Shown here one piece after another: positions 42,182 to 52,496 of a stretch of 64,000 bases of DNA. The first letter of the stretch is position 1, and each line of letters starts with the position of its first letter. A program made the translations under genes and the position numbers. Source of the DNA: Chitinophaga silvatica (lineage in GTDB: Bacteria; Bacteroidota; Bacteroidia; Chitinophagales; Chitinophagaceae). Where the stretch lies: the NCBI RefSeq assembly GCF_003419895.1, contig NZ_QPMM01000009.1:124001-188000 (forward strand), read 5' to 3'. The notes under the pieces were generated by a model. The model had not been told where the DNA came from, searched no databases, and was given only the letters and a program-made list of their open reading frames with translations.

Positions 42182-45154
42182 ATGAAAAAATTCTATCATC
42201 GGCAGTTAACATCTTTGTTACTATTGCTGTTGTGTGCATTTTCTGTACAAGCCCAGGTACAGGTCAGTGGAACCGTCACTGATGCTACAAGCCTGGAATC
42301 GCTACCGGGAGTAAGCATCCAGATTAAAGGAACCCAATATGGTACAAAAACAAACGAAAAGGGTTTTTATTCTCTCAGTATCAATACTCCTTCCCCGGTT
42401 TTGATATTTACATTTATTGGCAAACAGACAAAGGAAGTAGTTGTGGGTAATCTACATACCATTAATGTTGCTTTAACAGACGACAAACGCAATCTTCAGG
42501 AAGCTGTGGTTATTGGTTATGGAACAACACAGAAACAGGAAGTAACCGGCAGTATTTCTGCTATCTCATCGAAAGACTTTCAGAAAGGAAACATTCAAAC
42601 CCCCGAACAACTGATTGTAGGAAAAATAGCCGGCGTTTCAATTACCTCCAATAGCGGTCAGCCTGGTGTTGGTAGCACCATTCGTATACGCGGTGGCTCA
42701 TCTCTCAATGCCAGTAATGATCCGTTGATTGTTATTGATGGGATGCCTTTTAGTGGTACGGGTATCAATGGTGCGCCTAACCCTTTGGCGCTGATCAACC
42801 CAAATGATATAGAAAGTATGACTGTATTGAAAGATGCTGCTGCTACAGCTATTTATGGTTCGAGAGCTTCTAATGGCGTTATCATGATTACCACCAAAAA
42901 AGGAAGTAGCGGTAGCTTAAAATTCAATTTCAGTACTAATCTTTCAGTCAGCTCTATTTATAGAAAGATAGATATAATGACACCAGAGTTTTTCAGGAAG
43001 TACGTAGATTCTCTTGGTACCCCTAAACAAAAAGCATTAATGGGAAATGCAAATACCAACTGGCAGAATGAAATCTATCGTAATGCGGTGAGTAATGAGC
43101 ATAATTTAAGCATCAGCGGCTCCACTAAAAATATGCCTTACCGTATTTCGGCGGCATTTTCGAACCAGTCGGGATTATTGATCACAGATAATCTTAAAAG
43201 ATCCTTTGTAGGCATCAACCTAAATCCTAATTTTTTTAATAATCACTTAAAAATAAATTTAAGTGCAAGAGGATCACTTACCAAGGCTCATTACGCCAAT
43301 CAACAGGCTATAATCAATGCTGTGCAGTTTGATCCTACCCAACCTGTTTATGATACCGCTAGTCCGTTTGCCGGCTATTTTGAGTGGTACTCAAAAGATC
43401 CTTCTTCCGGAGAGATTACGCTTAACGGGAACGCTCCGAGAAATCCTGTTTCCCTGATCAGGATGCAGAATAATAATACAACTGTACAAAGGAGCTATGG
43501 AAATGTGGAAATCGATTATAAGTTCCATTTCTTACCTGAACTAAGAGCCAATGCTAATCTGGGTTGGGATATTTCCAAAGGAGACGGATTGAACTATGTA
43601 GCAGCAGACGCAGGGCAGGCATTTAATACAAGTGGACAAAACAATAAATTCCTCCAAAAAATAAATAACAAAGTAGGTGAATTTTATCTGAACTATGTAA
43701 AGGCGATTCCCGGTATTAGGTCGAATATCAATGTACTGGCTGGTTATGGCTATTACGATAATGCTACTACGAATTACAATTTCGCCAACTTCAATGCCAA
43801 AGGCGACACAATTAAAGGAAGTGTTCCAAATTTTCCATTCGATAAACCCCGTAATACACTTATTTCTTATTTCGGACGACTGATCTATACATTCAATGAC
43901 AGGTACATACTGGCAGCGTCATTACGTACCGATGGTTCTTCCCGTTTTGCTCCTGAAAACCGCTGGGGTGTTTTTCCATCCGCAGCGCTCACCTGGAGAG
44001 TAAACAGAGAAGCATGGCTTAAAGATTCTAAGGTACTAAGCGATCTTAAATTGCGGTTAAGCTATGGCATTACCGGAAATCAGGACGGAATTGCTAATTA
44101 TTCCTATATGGCAATTTATTCGGTAAGCACCAATGCCAGTATGTACCAATTTGGGAACAATTATTACAATATGCAGTCGCCCGCTGCCTATGATAATGGT
44201 ATTAAATGGGAACAAACCGCAACCTGGAACGGAGGACTCGATTTCGGATGGTTGGAGAATCGTCTGAGAGGTAGTGTGGATGTTTATTTTAAGAAAACAA
44301 GCAACCTGCTTAATACCGTTCCTATTCCAATTGGTTCTAATTTCAGTAATCAGATTCTTACCAATGTTGGAAATATTGAAAATAAGGGTATTGAATTAAA
44401 TCTTGGTGCTACACCAGTTCAAAATAATAAATGGACCTGGGATGTTAACTTCAATCTAACCTATAACAATAATAAAATTACAAACCTTACTGCTGTTACC
44501 GATTCCAGCTTCGTTGGTAACCTCACAGGCGGAATTACCGGCGGTACCGGCCAATCGGTCCAGATTCATTCCGTTGGGTACAACACTTTTTCCTTCTATG
44601 TATATAAGCAGGTTTACGATGCAAACGGCAAACCACTCGAAGGGGTATACGAAGATTTGAACAAAGACGGGATCATCAACCAGAAGGATATGTACCGTTA
44701 TAAGTCGCCGGCCCCGCGTTTATTTCTCGGGTTTAGTACACAGGTCAGCTATGCACGGTGGACGTTGGGCACCAGCCTGAGAGCGAATTTAGGGAACTAT
44801 GTGTATAATAATGTTGCTTCCAATTTTGGAGTAAGAAGAAGTATTCTTAATCCTCTGGATATATTGAATAATAGTTCTACTGATGCTTTCAAAACTAATT
44901 TCTATAACAATCAATATCAATCAGACTACTACATCACTAATGCCTCATTCCTGAAAATGGATAACCTTAATCTGGGTTATGATGTAGGAGCATTATTCAG
45001 AAATAAGGCTAAGCTACGGGTAAATGCAACCTGTCAGAATGTTTTTGTGCTTACAAAATATAAAGGACTGGATCCTGAAGTGAATGGGGGGATTGATTAC
45101 AACCTGTATCCAAGACCCAGAATATTTGTATTGGGTGCTAACCTGGAGTTTTAA
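42182..45154 (+). CDS. SusC-like TonB-dependent outer-membrane transporter
   Basis: The protein has 990 residues, with a signal peptide (1-24, ending SVQAQ). A CarboxypepD_reg-like domain (VSGTVTDATSLESLPGVSIQIKG) is followed by the plug domain (VVIGYGTTQKQEVTGS, then PEQLIVGKIAGVSITSNSG and LIVIDGMP) and a beta-barrel ending in RIFVLGANLEF with a terminal aromatic residue. It imports oligosaccharides together with SusD, driven by TonB. The partners downstream and the GH13 upstream suggest starch or maltodextrin as the substrate. Confidence 0.96.
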   Translation: MKKFYHRQLTSLLLLLLCAFSVQAQVQVSGTVTDATSLESLPGVSIQIKGTQYGTKTNEKGFYSLSINTPSPVLIFTFIGKQTKEVVVGNLHTINVALTDDKRNLQEAVVIGYGTTQKQEVTGSISAISSKDFQKGNIQTPEQLIVGKIAGVSITSNSGQPGVGSTIRIRGGSSLNASNDPLIVIDGMPFSGTGINGAPNPLALINPNDIESMTVLKDAAATAIYGSRASNGVIMITTKKGSSGSLKFNFSTNLSVSSIYRKIDIMTPEFFRKYVDSLGTPKQKALMGNANTNWQNEIYRNAVSNEHNLSISGSTKNMPYRISAAFSNQSGLLITDNLKRSFVGINLNPNFFNNHLKINLSARGSLTKAHYANQQAIINAVQFDPTQPVYDTASPFAGYFEWYSKDPSSGEITLNGNAPRNPVSLIRMQNNNTTVQRSYGNVEIDYKFHFLPELRANANLGWDISKGDGLNYVAADAGQAFNTSGQNNKFLQKINNKVGEFYLNYVKAIPGIRSNINVLAGYGYYDNATTNYNFANFNAKGDTIKGSVPNFPFDKPRNTLISYFGRLIYTFNDRYILAASLRTDGSSRFAPENRWGVFPSAALTWRVNREAWLKDSKVLSDLKLRLSYGITGNQDGIANYSYMAIYSVSTNASMYQFGNNYYNMQSPAAYDNGIKWEQTATWNGGLDFGWLENRLRGSVDVYFKKTSNLLNTVPIPIGSNFSNQILTNVGNIENKGIELNLGATPVQNNKWTWDVNFNLTYNNNKITNLTAVTDSSFVGNLTGGITGGTGQSVQIHSVGYNTFSFYVYKQVYDANGKPLEGVYEDLNKDGIINQKDMYRYKSPAPRLFLGFSTQVSYARWTLGTSLRANLGNYVYNNVASNFGVRRSILNPLDILNNSSTDAFKTNFYNNQYQSDYYITNASFLKMDNLNLGYDVGALFRNKAKLRVNATCQNVFVLTKYKGLDPEVNGGIDYNLYPRPRIFVLGANLEF

Positions 45155-45168
45155 TTCTAAAACATTAA

Positions 45169-46746
45169 ATGATGAAAAGAATTTTTCTTAAAATATTTGT
45201 ACTCACACTAGCAGTAAGTTCCTGTACCAAAGATTTGAACAGAGTACCTACCAATTCCTCAACAGCCAATGTTACCTACTCAACATTGGAAGGGTATAAA
45301 CAAGTATTGGCAAAGGTTTATGGCAGCTTTGCATTGGCGGGAAATAATGGAATCAATGCTTCTGATCTTGCAGGTATTGACCCAGGGCAGGCCGATTTTT
45401 TACGTTTATTCTGGAATGCCCAGGAGCTACCAACAGAAGAAGCAGCCTGCGTTTGGAACGATCCGGGAATTCCGGATTTTCACAACATGAATTGGACAAG
45501 CAATAATGTTTTATTAGCTGCATTATATAATCGTAGCTTGTTTCATGTAACCGTTGCAAATGAATTCCTGCGTGAATCGGGAGATGATAAAATAGCTGCC
45601 AGAGGATTTTCGGGGAAAGAGGCCGATGATATAAAAACATTCAGAGCAGAAGCCCGCTTTCTGCGCGCATTTCAATATTGGGTGTTGATGGATCTTTTCG
45701 CTAATCCTCCCTTTGTAACAGAAAAAGATCCTATTGGGAAATTTATCCCACCGCAAACCGATAGAACTACCCTCTTTAAGTTTGTAGAATCTGAACTTCT
45801 GGCAATAGAATCAGTAGTGGCAAAACCTAAACTAAACGAATATGCGAGAGTAGATCAGGCCGCTGTTTGGGCATTACTTGCCCGGATTTATCTGAATGCA
45901 GAAGTTTATCTGGGTAAAGGAAATGCAAAATATACTGAAGCGATAACTTATTCTTCAAAGGTTATTGGTGCAGGGTATGCGCTGAAGACCAGTTATCAGG
46001 GTTTGTTTCTGGCAGATAATGATGTGGATAACCCTGAAATCATTTTACCAATTGCTTATGATGGCGAAAAAACGCAGAATAACGGAGGCACTACCTTTAT
46101 TATCAATGCTTCTGTAAATCCTGCAATGAATGCCGCGCAATATGGAGTACAAAGCGGTTGGGGAGGAAACAGAAGTACTAAAGCACTCCCCGAATTATTT
46201 GGTGATTACAGCGGGGCAACAGACAAGCGTGCCTTTTTCTTCGGTGATAAACCAGAAATAGATAATCCGGCGGAATTTACAGATGGATTAAGAGTTATTA
46301 AATTCAGAAATAAAACCTCAGCCGGTCAGACACCTCCGTCTCCAGGTAATGCTTTCTGTTCTGTAGATTTCCCATTATTCAGACTTGCGGAGCAGTATCT
46401 TATTTATGCAGAAGCAGTAAAACGTGGCGGCGCTGGCGGTAATGACGCTACTGCTCTTGGTTATCTCAATGCCTTGAGAGAGCGGGCATATGGTAATAAG
46501 AATGGAAATATTTCGTCTTATAACCTTGACTACATTCTAGATGAAAGAGGTAGGGAACTTTATTGGGAAGCATTTCGCCGTACCGATTTAATCCGTTTCG
46601 AGAAGTTTACATCCAGTAATTATGTTTGGCCCTGGAAAGGAGGTGTGAAAAGTGGGAAAGGAGTGGAGGACTTCAGAACACTATATCCGCTGCCGGCAAC
46701 AGATCTTACTGCCAATCCAACACTTAAGCAAAATAAAGGCTACTAA
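45169..46746 (+). CDS. SusD-like outer-membrane lipoprotein
   Basis: The protein has 525 residues, with a lipobox at Cys19 (AVSSCTKDLNR). RagB/SusD-type helical repeats (ARFLRAFQYWVLMDLFANPPFV, AVWALLARIYLNAEVYLG) and the C-terminal LRERAYGNKNG, then ILDERGRELYWEAFRRTDLIRF are diagnostic. SusD caps the SusC barrel and binds the glycan at the cell surface. It starts 14 bp after the SusC gene. Confidence 0.96.
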   Translation: MMKRIFLKIFVLTLAVSSCTKDLNRVPTNSSTANVTYSTLEGYKQVLAKVYGSFALAGNNGINASDLAGIDPGQADFLRLFWNAQELPTEEAACVWNDPGIPDFHNMNWTSNNVLLAALYNRSLFHVTVANEFLRESGDDKIAARGFSGKEADDIKTFRAEARFLRAFQYWVLMDLFANPPFVTEKDPIGKFIPPQTDRTTLFKFVESELLAIESVVAKPKLNEYARVDQAAVWALLARIYLNAEVYLGKGNAKYTEAITYSSKVIGAGYALKTSYQGLFLADNDVDNPEIILPIAYDGEKTQNNGGTTFIINASVNPAMNAAQYGVQSGWGGNRSTKALPELFGDYSGATDKRAFFFGDKPEIDNPAEFTDGLRVIKFRNKTSAGQTPPSPGNAFCSVDFPLFRLAEQYLIYAEAVKRGGAGGNDATALGYLNALRERAYGNKNGNISSYNLDYILDERGRELYWEAFRRTDLIRFEKFTSSNYVWPWKGGVKSGKGVEDFRTLYPLPATDLTANPTLKQNKGY

Positions 46747-46764
46747 AGTTTAAAACTCTCTCAG

Positions 46765-47805
46765 ATGAAAATGTTTTTCTCAAGATACCTTATTTCAGGT
46801 CTGTTGATTTTATTACTATGGGCCTGTAAGAAAGATGAAGTTAAAGTGATTGCTAAGCCAGGTTCTGCACCTTCGCTTGCAGCAACACTGGATACGGTTA
46901 TACTTCTAAAGCAGTATGCAGATGATCAGGCAATTGCATTCAAAAGAGGTACCTCTGATTTTGGTTACAATGCCGTGGTTAAATACGAACTGCAATTTGC
47001 AAGGAAAGGAACCAATTTTGCAGACAAGGCTGTAGTACCTGCTGATTCGATAACTACAGCGATTACTGTTAGAATGTTAAATACAATTGCCAATCAACTG
47101 GAGTTGGAATACGGTGTTTATGCTGATATAGAAGTAAGAATAAGTGCAACTATTTCAGATAACTATCCACCAACCTACTCTAATGCAAAGGCCCTGGTTG
47201 TTTCGTCGTACCAGGATTTGGTTGAATATCCATCTATGTATGTAGCGGGCGATTTCCAGGCATGGACGCCGGCAACAGGGCCTAAATTAGCATCGTTTAA
47301 ATCAGATAAAAACTACGAAGGCTATGTATGGTTTCCATCGGGTTCTACTTTATTTAAAATCACTTCACTGCCTTCATGGGATGGTACAAATTATGGAGGC
47401 ACCAGCACAAATAATGGTGGTGTATTGTCTGGTACTGGCGATAATCTGAAAGTTACAGGAGCGGGTTATTACTTTATTACTGTGAATCTTGATGATAAAT
47501 CCTGGCAAGCTACCCGCACAACCTGGTCGATGATTGGTGATGCAGTTGGAAGCTGGGATACAGATGTGGACCTGACTTTTGATGAAGCAAAAGGTACATG
47601 GACAGGCACTGTACAAATGAATGCCGGAGCTTTTAAATTCAGAGCCAATCATTCTTATGATATCAACTACGGCGATAATAAGCCTTCAGACCCTATCCTG
47701 AATAAAGGAGGCGATAATATTAAAGTAGCAGCGGCGGGTACTTATGAAGTGACGTTGAGTTTAAGTATTGCTGGTAATTATACTTATTTAGTCAAAAAGA
47801 AGTAA
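46765..47805 (+). CDS. SusE/SusF-like starch-binding lipoprotein
   Basis: The protein has 346 residues, with a lipobox at Cys21 (LLLWACKKDE). The N-terminal Ig-like SusE domain has LDTVILLKQYADDQAIAF. Then come two tandem sandwich modules of the SusE/SusF type: MYVAGDFQAWTPATGPKL...YVWFPSGSTLFKIT and WSMIGDAVGSWDTDVDL...WTGTVQMNAGAFKFRAN. These modules bind starch at the surface in Bacteroides. The tryptophans in FQAWTP and GSWDTD are likely contact residues. It completes the locus; a terminator follows. Confidence 0.9.
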   Translation: MKMFFSRYLISGLLILLLWACKKDEVKVIAKPGSAPSLAATLDTVILLKQYADDQAIAFKRGTSDFGYNAVVKYELQFARKGTNFADKAVVPADSITTAITVRMLNTIANQLELEYGVYADIEVRISATISDNYPPTYSNAKALVVSSYQDLVEYPSMYVAGDFQAWTPATGPKLASFKSDKNYEGYVWFPSGSTLFKITSLPSWDGTNYGGTSTNNGGVLSGTGDNLKVTGAGYYFITVNLDDKSWQATRTTWSMIGDAVGSWDTDVDLTFDEAKGTWTGTVQMNAGAFKFRANHSYDINYGDNKPSDPILNKGGDNIKVAAAGTYEVTLSLSIAGNYTYLVKKK

Positions 47806-47820
47806 AAGTATCAGATAGTG

Positions 47821-47857
47821 AAAGGAGCAGATTTCTACTAATTAGATCTGCTCCTTT
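47821..47857. terminator. Bidirectional terminator after the Sus-like locus
   Basis: AAAGGAGCAGAT and ATCTGCTCCTTT arms lie between the convergent SusE-like and glycosyltransferase genes. Confidence 0.85.
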
Positions 47858-47887
47858 CTGTATATAGAGAGGGGAAGGAAGGAATAA

Positions 47888-49372
47888 TCAGGAAGCAGGT
47901 TTAGCCTCTTGTAAATTCTTTTCAATTAAAAACAAAATGAACGTAATCATTAAAATATAAACTGGTATCTGGTATCTAAAAACTACAGGAGAAGCAACGA
48001 TACTAAATGCTGCATTAATAATAAAGAAAGCCAGCGCAATGAAAATGGATTTGTTAATAAGTTGATTTTGTTTATTCTTTTTTCTCCTGTTGTTAATATA
48101 AAACTGCAAGGCTTCTTTAATTAGTAATAAATGTAATGCAGGAAACAGGTAGGGGAATATATATAGTATGTATTCCTGGGCTTTCACTGCAGTAGTGCTA
48201 TTAGGTCGTTTACTTTCCTTAAACCACCCGGGATTACTTAAAGCAATTTTATATTTTATTCTGTTGTTTTGTTTGATCATTTCCAAATCCGGAATGAGAT
48301 AATTCATAATGTTTGGACATAAATAATACCTGAGGAAGTTTATTGGATATTTTTTAATCAGATAGCTGGCATATTCTTTATATATCGGAGCTACTACGCT
48401 TCTTGCGGTAAAATCATCTAACTGAAATTTTTGTGCATATAGGTCCTTTAATCCATTTAACGGACTATGAGGATCCCACATATAATAGGCCCCGGCAGCA
48501 GGTTTGGCATCCTTTATTTTGAAAAATTCGCTTCTGTAAAAATCATAGGCTAGTTTGTGAACCAGTTTACATTCCCTTGGAATACCTGTAGTATCGAAGG
48601 GTAAATATGGGAGCTGATACAAGGCATTATTAGCAAGTTGCCAGCTTCCGAATACAGAAAACTGTCTCACATTGGTTCTTTCATAAGTTTTGTTCACAGT
48701 AAACCGAATGAACATACCAATTAAAATAATCGGTAAGATTATTCCAATTATTTTAATCCACCACTTTGATGAGATCAATAGTATTGCAATTAATGAAACA
48801 ACAGGATAGAATATTGCATTATACCTAATTGTAAATGCTAAAGATAAAACGAGTCCATGAATGAGAATCAGACTCAGAGAGGGCCTGTATAGTATCCATA
48901 GCAGTAATGTAAACCAAATGATACTTAAACCAATAAATAATGATTCGGTTATTATGTAATTGCTGATGAACAGAAATATTGGGTTTATAATCAGAAAGGG
49001 GAATAGGTATCGGTGAAGAAACATTTCTTCTTTAAGAATATACAGAAATGAGAAGAAGAATAAATAGGTGCTCAGCTCCAAAAAGCAATATTGGAAAGTA
49101 ACTAACAGCGTTTCAGAATTCGAAAGATGATGGAAAAGCCCAAGGAATTTTGAATAGCCAATTGGCCAGAGATCTACATCAAATTTTGAAATGGCTGCAA
49201 CAATGTAAGAATCACTGTCGGGGGTATAGTCGGCATGTGGGTAGAAATACTTGAATATGACAATTTTAACAATAATACTTAACAATGCAACTGCGGCCAA
49301 CAACCTGTTACGATTATTGGCCAGCAGAAAGCAAAGAAAATTATTTTCATCTTTTAAGCGGAGTAGCGTCAT
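47888..49372 (-). CDS. Membrane glycosyltransferase (GT39/ArnT-like GT-C)
   Basis: The protein has 494 residues with about 10 to 12 membrane helices. The first extracytoplasmic loop holds the acidic pair FYPHADYTPDSDSYIVAA, the position of the catalytic Asp motif of GT-C enzymes. The large C-terminal soluble part is missing, so it resembles lipid-linked sugar transferases of the PMT/ArnT type. It lies four bases after the FAD oxidoreductase gene, so the two act in the same pathway (inference). The acceptor is unknown. Confidence 0.6.
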   Translation of the reverse strand: MTLLRLKDENNFLCFLLANNRNRLLAAVALLSIIVKIVIFKYFYPHADYTPDSDSYIVAAISKFDVDLWPIGYSKFLGLFHHLSNSETLLVTFQYCFLELSTYLFFFSFLYILKEEMFLHRYLFPFLIINPIFLFISNYIITESLFIGLSIIWFTLLLWILYRPSLSLILIHGLVLSLAFTIRYNAIFYPVVSLIAILLISSKWWIKIIGIILPIILIGMFIRFTVNKTYERTNVRQFSVFGSWQLANNALYQLPYLPFDTTGIPRECKLVHKLAYDFYRSEFFKIKDAKPAAGAYYMWDPHSPLNGLKDLYAQKFQLDDFTARSVVAPIYKEYASYLIKKYPINFLRYYLCPNIMNYLIPDLEMIKQNNRIKYKIALSNPGWFKESKRPNSTTAVKAQEYILYIFPYLFPALHLLLIKEALQFYINNRRKKNKQNQLINKSIFIALAFFIINAAFSIVASPVVFRYQIPVYILMITFILFLIEKNLQEAKPAS

Positions 49373-49376
49373 GCAG

Positions 49377-50978
49377 TTATTTCTTCTCTTCGTGATATTC
49401 CTGTTCTGTATTGATAGACCAGATATTTGTTTTAGTTACAACTCCTGCAATTATATTATCAACAGCTACCATTGCGGTGAGCATAGAGTGATCTGAGTTA
49501 TTGTATTTGTGCATACCGTTTCTACCAACCAGGAAAAGATTTTCGTAGGAATTAATGTAGTCCTTCAGTTCATCGAACCGGTTGTAGGTACCGAAGTATG
49601 CAGGATAGGTTTTTTCCATTCTTAATACTGTAGCATCAAGTACATCTGATTGCTGTGCCAGGCCTATTTTGCAAAGTTCTTCGATTGCTTTAATTCTGAT
49701 TGTTTCATCGGATTGTTCCCAGAACTCATCACCTTTGTTGCAGAAGTATTCCATACCTACCCAGGTTGTATCGGGGTCTTTTACCATATATGGGCTCCAA
49801 TTATTAAATAATTGTAACCTTCCAACTTTTACATCTTTTTCCTGAATGTAGATCCAGGTATCTTTAAGTGTGGCTGGTTTCTGTTCGCCTGTTTTTTTAT
49901 CAGTAAGGCTTAGGTTTTTGAGCAGAATACCTATGGTTACGAAATCGCGGTACATGAGTCCGGCGGCTATTTCTTTTACATTAGCGGGAACATTCGCGTC
50001 TAAATCGGCAATCAGTTCCTGCATTGGCATGGTGGAGAAAAAGTAATCTCCTTCCAGCAGAACTGTTTCACCGGTTGTTTTATCTAAAGCGGTAACACCG
50101 GTAATCTGATTGTTTTGAGTATGAATTTTTACAACATCGTGTTGCATCAAAACTGTTCCACCTTTTTCAATAACCTGGCGGGCAACTTCTTCCCATAATT
50201 GTCCTGGTCCATGTTTGGGATACAGGAATTGTTCTATTAAGCTGGTTTCAACATTTTTTTGTTTTAAGTCTTTGGGTTTACCAGCATCAATAGTGGCTTT
50301 AATAGCATGTGCGATAGCTTTACCAATGGAGATACCTTTTATACGTTGAGCGCCCCATTCGGCAGAAATATCTTTACAGGCAACGCCCCAAACTTTTTCT
50401 GTATAATCCTTAAAAAAGAGATGATATAAAGTAGTTCCAAACCTGTTTATCATAAAGTCTTCCAGGCTTTTTTCCTCTTTTCTTGGAAATACCCTGGCAT
50501 ATAAATAGGAAAACATTATACTAACAGTGGTTACTAATCCTAATTTACTTAGTGTTTCAATAGAAAGTTGTATGGGATAGGTGAAGAACTGTTTTAAGAA
50601 GTATATGCGTGAGAGGCGTTGTCTGACCAACATTATCAGATCCGGGTCTTGTGCTACAAGGGTGTCGGAATCATTGTCTGCACGTTTAGGTTTAACCTCT
50701 CTGGTTTTGTTCTGATAGCTGATAGAGAAGATTTCAGAAGCTTCCTTATCTAATGGCATCATTGTCATCCACCAGTCCATAACGCGGTCCGATTTTGAGA
50801 AGAATCGGTGGCCACCAATATCAATACGATTACCTTTGTAATTAACAGTTTTAGAGATCCCACCAATATCTGTGCTTTTTTCCAAAACAATCGGGATAAT
50901 ATCTGTTCTTTGTAAGAGTTCATAGGCGGCTGTGAGTCCGGCAGGGCCTGCGCCTACGATGATAGCTTTCTTTTGCAT
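49377..50978 (-). CDS. NAD(P)/FAD-dependent oxidoreductase (protoporphyrinogen-oxidase/UGM-like)
   Basis: The protein has 533 residues. The N-terminal Rossmann motif is [20 protein letters not shown] with an acidic partner ([10 protein letters not shown]) and [40 protein letters not shown] resembles UDP-galactopyranose mutase-like and protoporphyrinogen-oxidase-like proteins linked to glycan genes. A C-terminal FAD motif is [20 protein letters not shown]. It is cytoplasmic. It is coupled with the membrane glycosyltransferase and may supply or modify its sugar donor. The exact reaction is not clear. Confidence 0.8.
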   Translation of the reverse strand: MQKKAIIVGAGPAGLTAAYELLQRTDIIPIVLEKSTDIGGISKTVNYKGNRIDIGGHRFFSKSDRVMDWWMTMMPLDKEASEIFSISYQNKTREVKPKRADNDSDTLVAQDPDLIMLVRQRLSRIYFLKQFFTYPIQLSIETLSKLGLVTTVSIMFSYLYARVFPRKEEKSLEDFMINRFGTTLYHLFFKDYTEKVWGVACKDISAEWGAQRIKGISIGKAIAHAIKATIDAGKPKDLKQKNVETSLIEQFLYPKHGPGQLWEEVARQVIEKGGTVLMQHDVVKIHTQNNQITGVTALDKTTGETVLLEGDYFFSTMPMQELIADLDANVPANVKEIAAGLMYRDFVTIGILLKNLSLTDKKTGEQKPATLKDTWIYIQEKDVKVGRLQLFNNWSPYMVKDPDTTWVGMEYFCNKGDEFWEQSDETIRIKAIEELCKIGLAQQSDVLDATVLRMEKTYPAYFGTYNRFDELKDYINSYENLFLVGRNGMHKYNNSDHSMLTAMVAVDNIIAGVVTKTNIWSINTEQEYHEEKK

Positions 50979-51302
50979 GAGCGAATGAGGTTATTGATGA
51001 AAATGGTTTTCTGAGGTAAGTATCGAACTAAGATTTCTGTCACATTACCGGAGTGGCATTCCCCGCGTTCGAGAAAATCGGAACCTGTAAAGTAGTGGCA
51101 TATCAAAATAGTTTTATTACGAATGCTCGATTAAAAACAGTCGCTTAACGGGTATATATAACGATGGGTTAGCAGCAGATAGTAATTGCTGCCTGCGTTA
51201 CACAAGTATAGAAGGAGTTACTGAAATGGCATTTCAGCCAATATAATTGATGGAAATTGCAGTGTGTTATAAGGGGTTGTAAAGCATATCGAATGGTTTA
51301 AA
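50979..51302. other. Intergenic region, nothing recognisable
   Basis: About 320 bp without an open frame of note. A small dyad CAGCAG/CTGCTG-like element lies near 51173-51193. No terminator with a T-run is seen. Confidence 0.4.
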
Positions 51303-52154
51303 TTAAAACTTCCATTTATAATAATAGAGTGGGGCACCTTTACCTTCACTAATAGTAACATACCCGTCGTTATTGGGTAGAATACTGATCCCTTCTCCCT
51401 GTTTTTCTACCAAATAAGGAAGTTCTTTTGCAGGTTTTTTCATTGCTGCTTCTACTGACTCACCGGTTTCACGATGCCAATAATAGACATGTGTAAGCGT
51501 TTTAATTACAATATGGTGGCCATCTTTGGAAATATCGCCTGCTGTAACCCAGGTATAAGGGAGGCGAATAAGTGGTTGCAGGGTGGCAGTATCGCCATCT
51601 TTAAATAAAAGTTTTTTAGTCTTATATAGTGTTACTTCTTTTTCACGTTTGCTGACTATATAAATCTGCTTACTAATAGGGTCAATCATTAAACTCTCAG
51701 CGTCTTTTGCACCATCAGGATACTGAAGTTTAAGCTCATCAGCCTTCATTTTTATTTTGGTGTATGGCTCTATTTTATTGGGTTCAGGAAACCGATATAT
51801 TTTGATATGTTTGCGTATTGCAAAGTTATCGCCAATATCTCCAACATATACGTAATGTTTACCTTTTTGAGGTCCAATGCCTTCGGCTATATCTTCCCAA
51901 TCACGATTACTGGCATTGGTAAGATATACGGTTGCAATTAGTTTGGCCTGATCATCCAGCAAAAAAACTTCCGGGTCATTACCGCTATCATTATGCGTCC
52001 AATAGCAGTTTTTAAGTGGTATGCTGGAAGCAATACCAGAAGCTTCCCTGATATGTTTACTGTTCAGATAACCTAAAATCTGCGGATTGGTAGTTTGAGC
52101 AGCTACTTCCCCAATCAGCATACTTAAGACGATGTATAGAATCAGTTTACGCAT
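51303..52154 (-). CDS. Secreted propeller-like protein of unknown function
   Basis: The protein has 283 residues, with a signal peptide (1-19, ending GEVAAQT). Repeated sheet-like units are visible: CYWTHNDSGNDPEVFLLDDQAKLIATVYL, KHYVYVGDIGDNFAIRKHIKIYRFPEP, DAESLMIDPISKQIYIVSKREKEVTLYK, GDISKDGHHIVIKTLTHVYYWHR and GEGISILPNNDGYVTISEG. This suggests a beta-propeller, possibly calcium- or phosphate-binding. The acidic clusters (NDSGND, GDIGDN, DAES) recall esterase-like phytase propellers, but I cannot confirm that. It is transcribed alone. Confidence 0.6.
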   Translation of the reverse strand: MRKLILYIVLSMLIGEVAAQTTNPQILGYLNSKHIREASGIASSIPLKNCYWTHNDSGNDPEVFLLDDQAKLIATVYLTNASNRDWEDIAEGIGPQKGKHYVYVGDIGDNFAIRKHIKIYRFPEPNKIEPYTKIKMKADELKLQYPDGAKDAESLMIDPISKQIYIVSKREKEVTLYKTKKLLFKDGDTATLQPLIRLPYTWVTAGDISKDGHHIVIKTLTHVYYWHRETGESVEAAMKKPAKELPYLVEKQGEGISILPNNDGYVTISEGKGAPLYYYKWKF

Positions 52155-52496
52155 CTTTGAAATTACTGAAAAGAGTTGAGATTGAATATATTAGAATTTT
52201 TTTTTGTTAATAAGCATTGTAGGTTACCATTAATTGAGATAAAAATATATCTTTAATATTAGTGGATTGACTTTTAAAGTTCAATCAGTTTTGTTAAGCC
52301 ATTCCTGCATAGTGAAAGATAGCTATTGTGATAAAAGGCTATTTTAAAAAGTATGATGTTTGACCTTGATGAGTTGACCTGGCCAATATTGGAACTGAAT
52401 TTTTTATTGACCCATAAAATAATTCAGTAAATACTTCATTGCGTTTTTAGTACCCTATTTCCCAATATTAAACAGTATTCTGTTAATTGTATCAAT
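52155..52496. other. AT-rich region upstream of the RHS gene
   Basis: About 340 bp with no open frame of note. A palindrome CCAATATTGG lies at about 52382-52391 and AACAGTATTCTGTT near 52472-52485. No consensus -7 element was found, so control of the RHS gene may rely on an activator or a different sigma factor. Confidence 0.35.
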
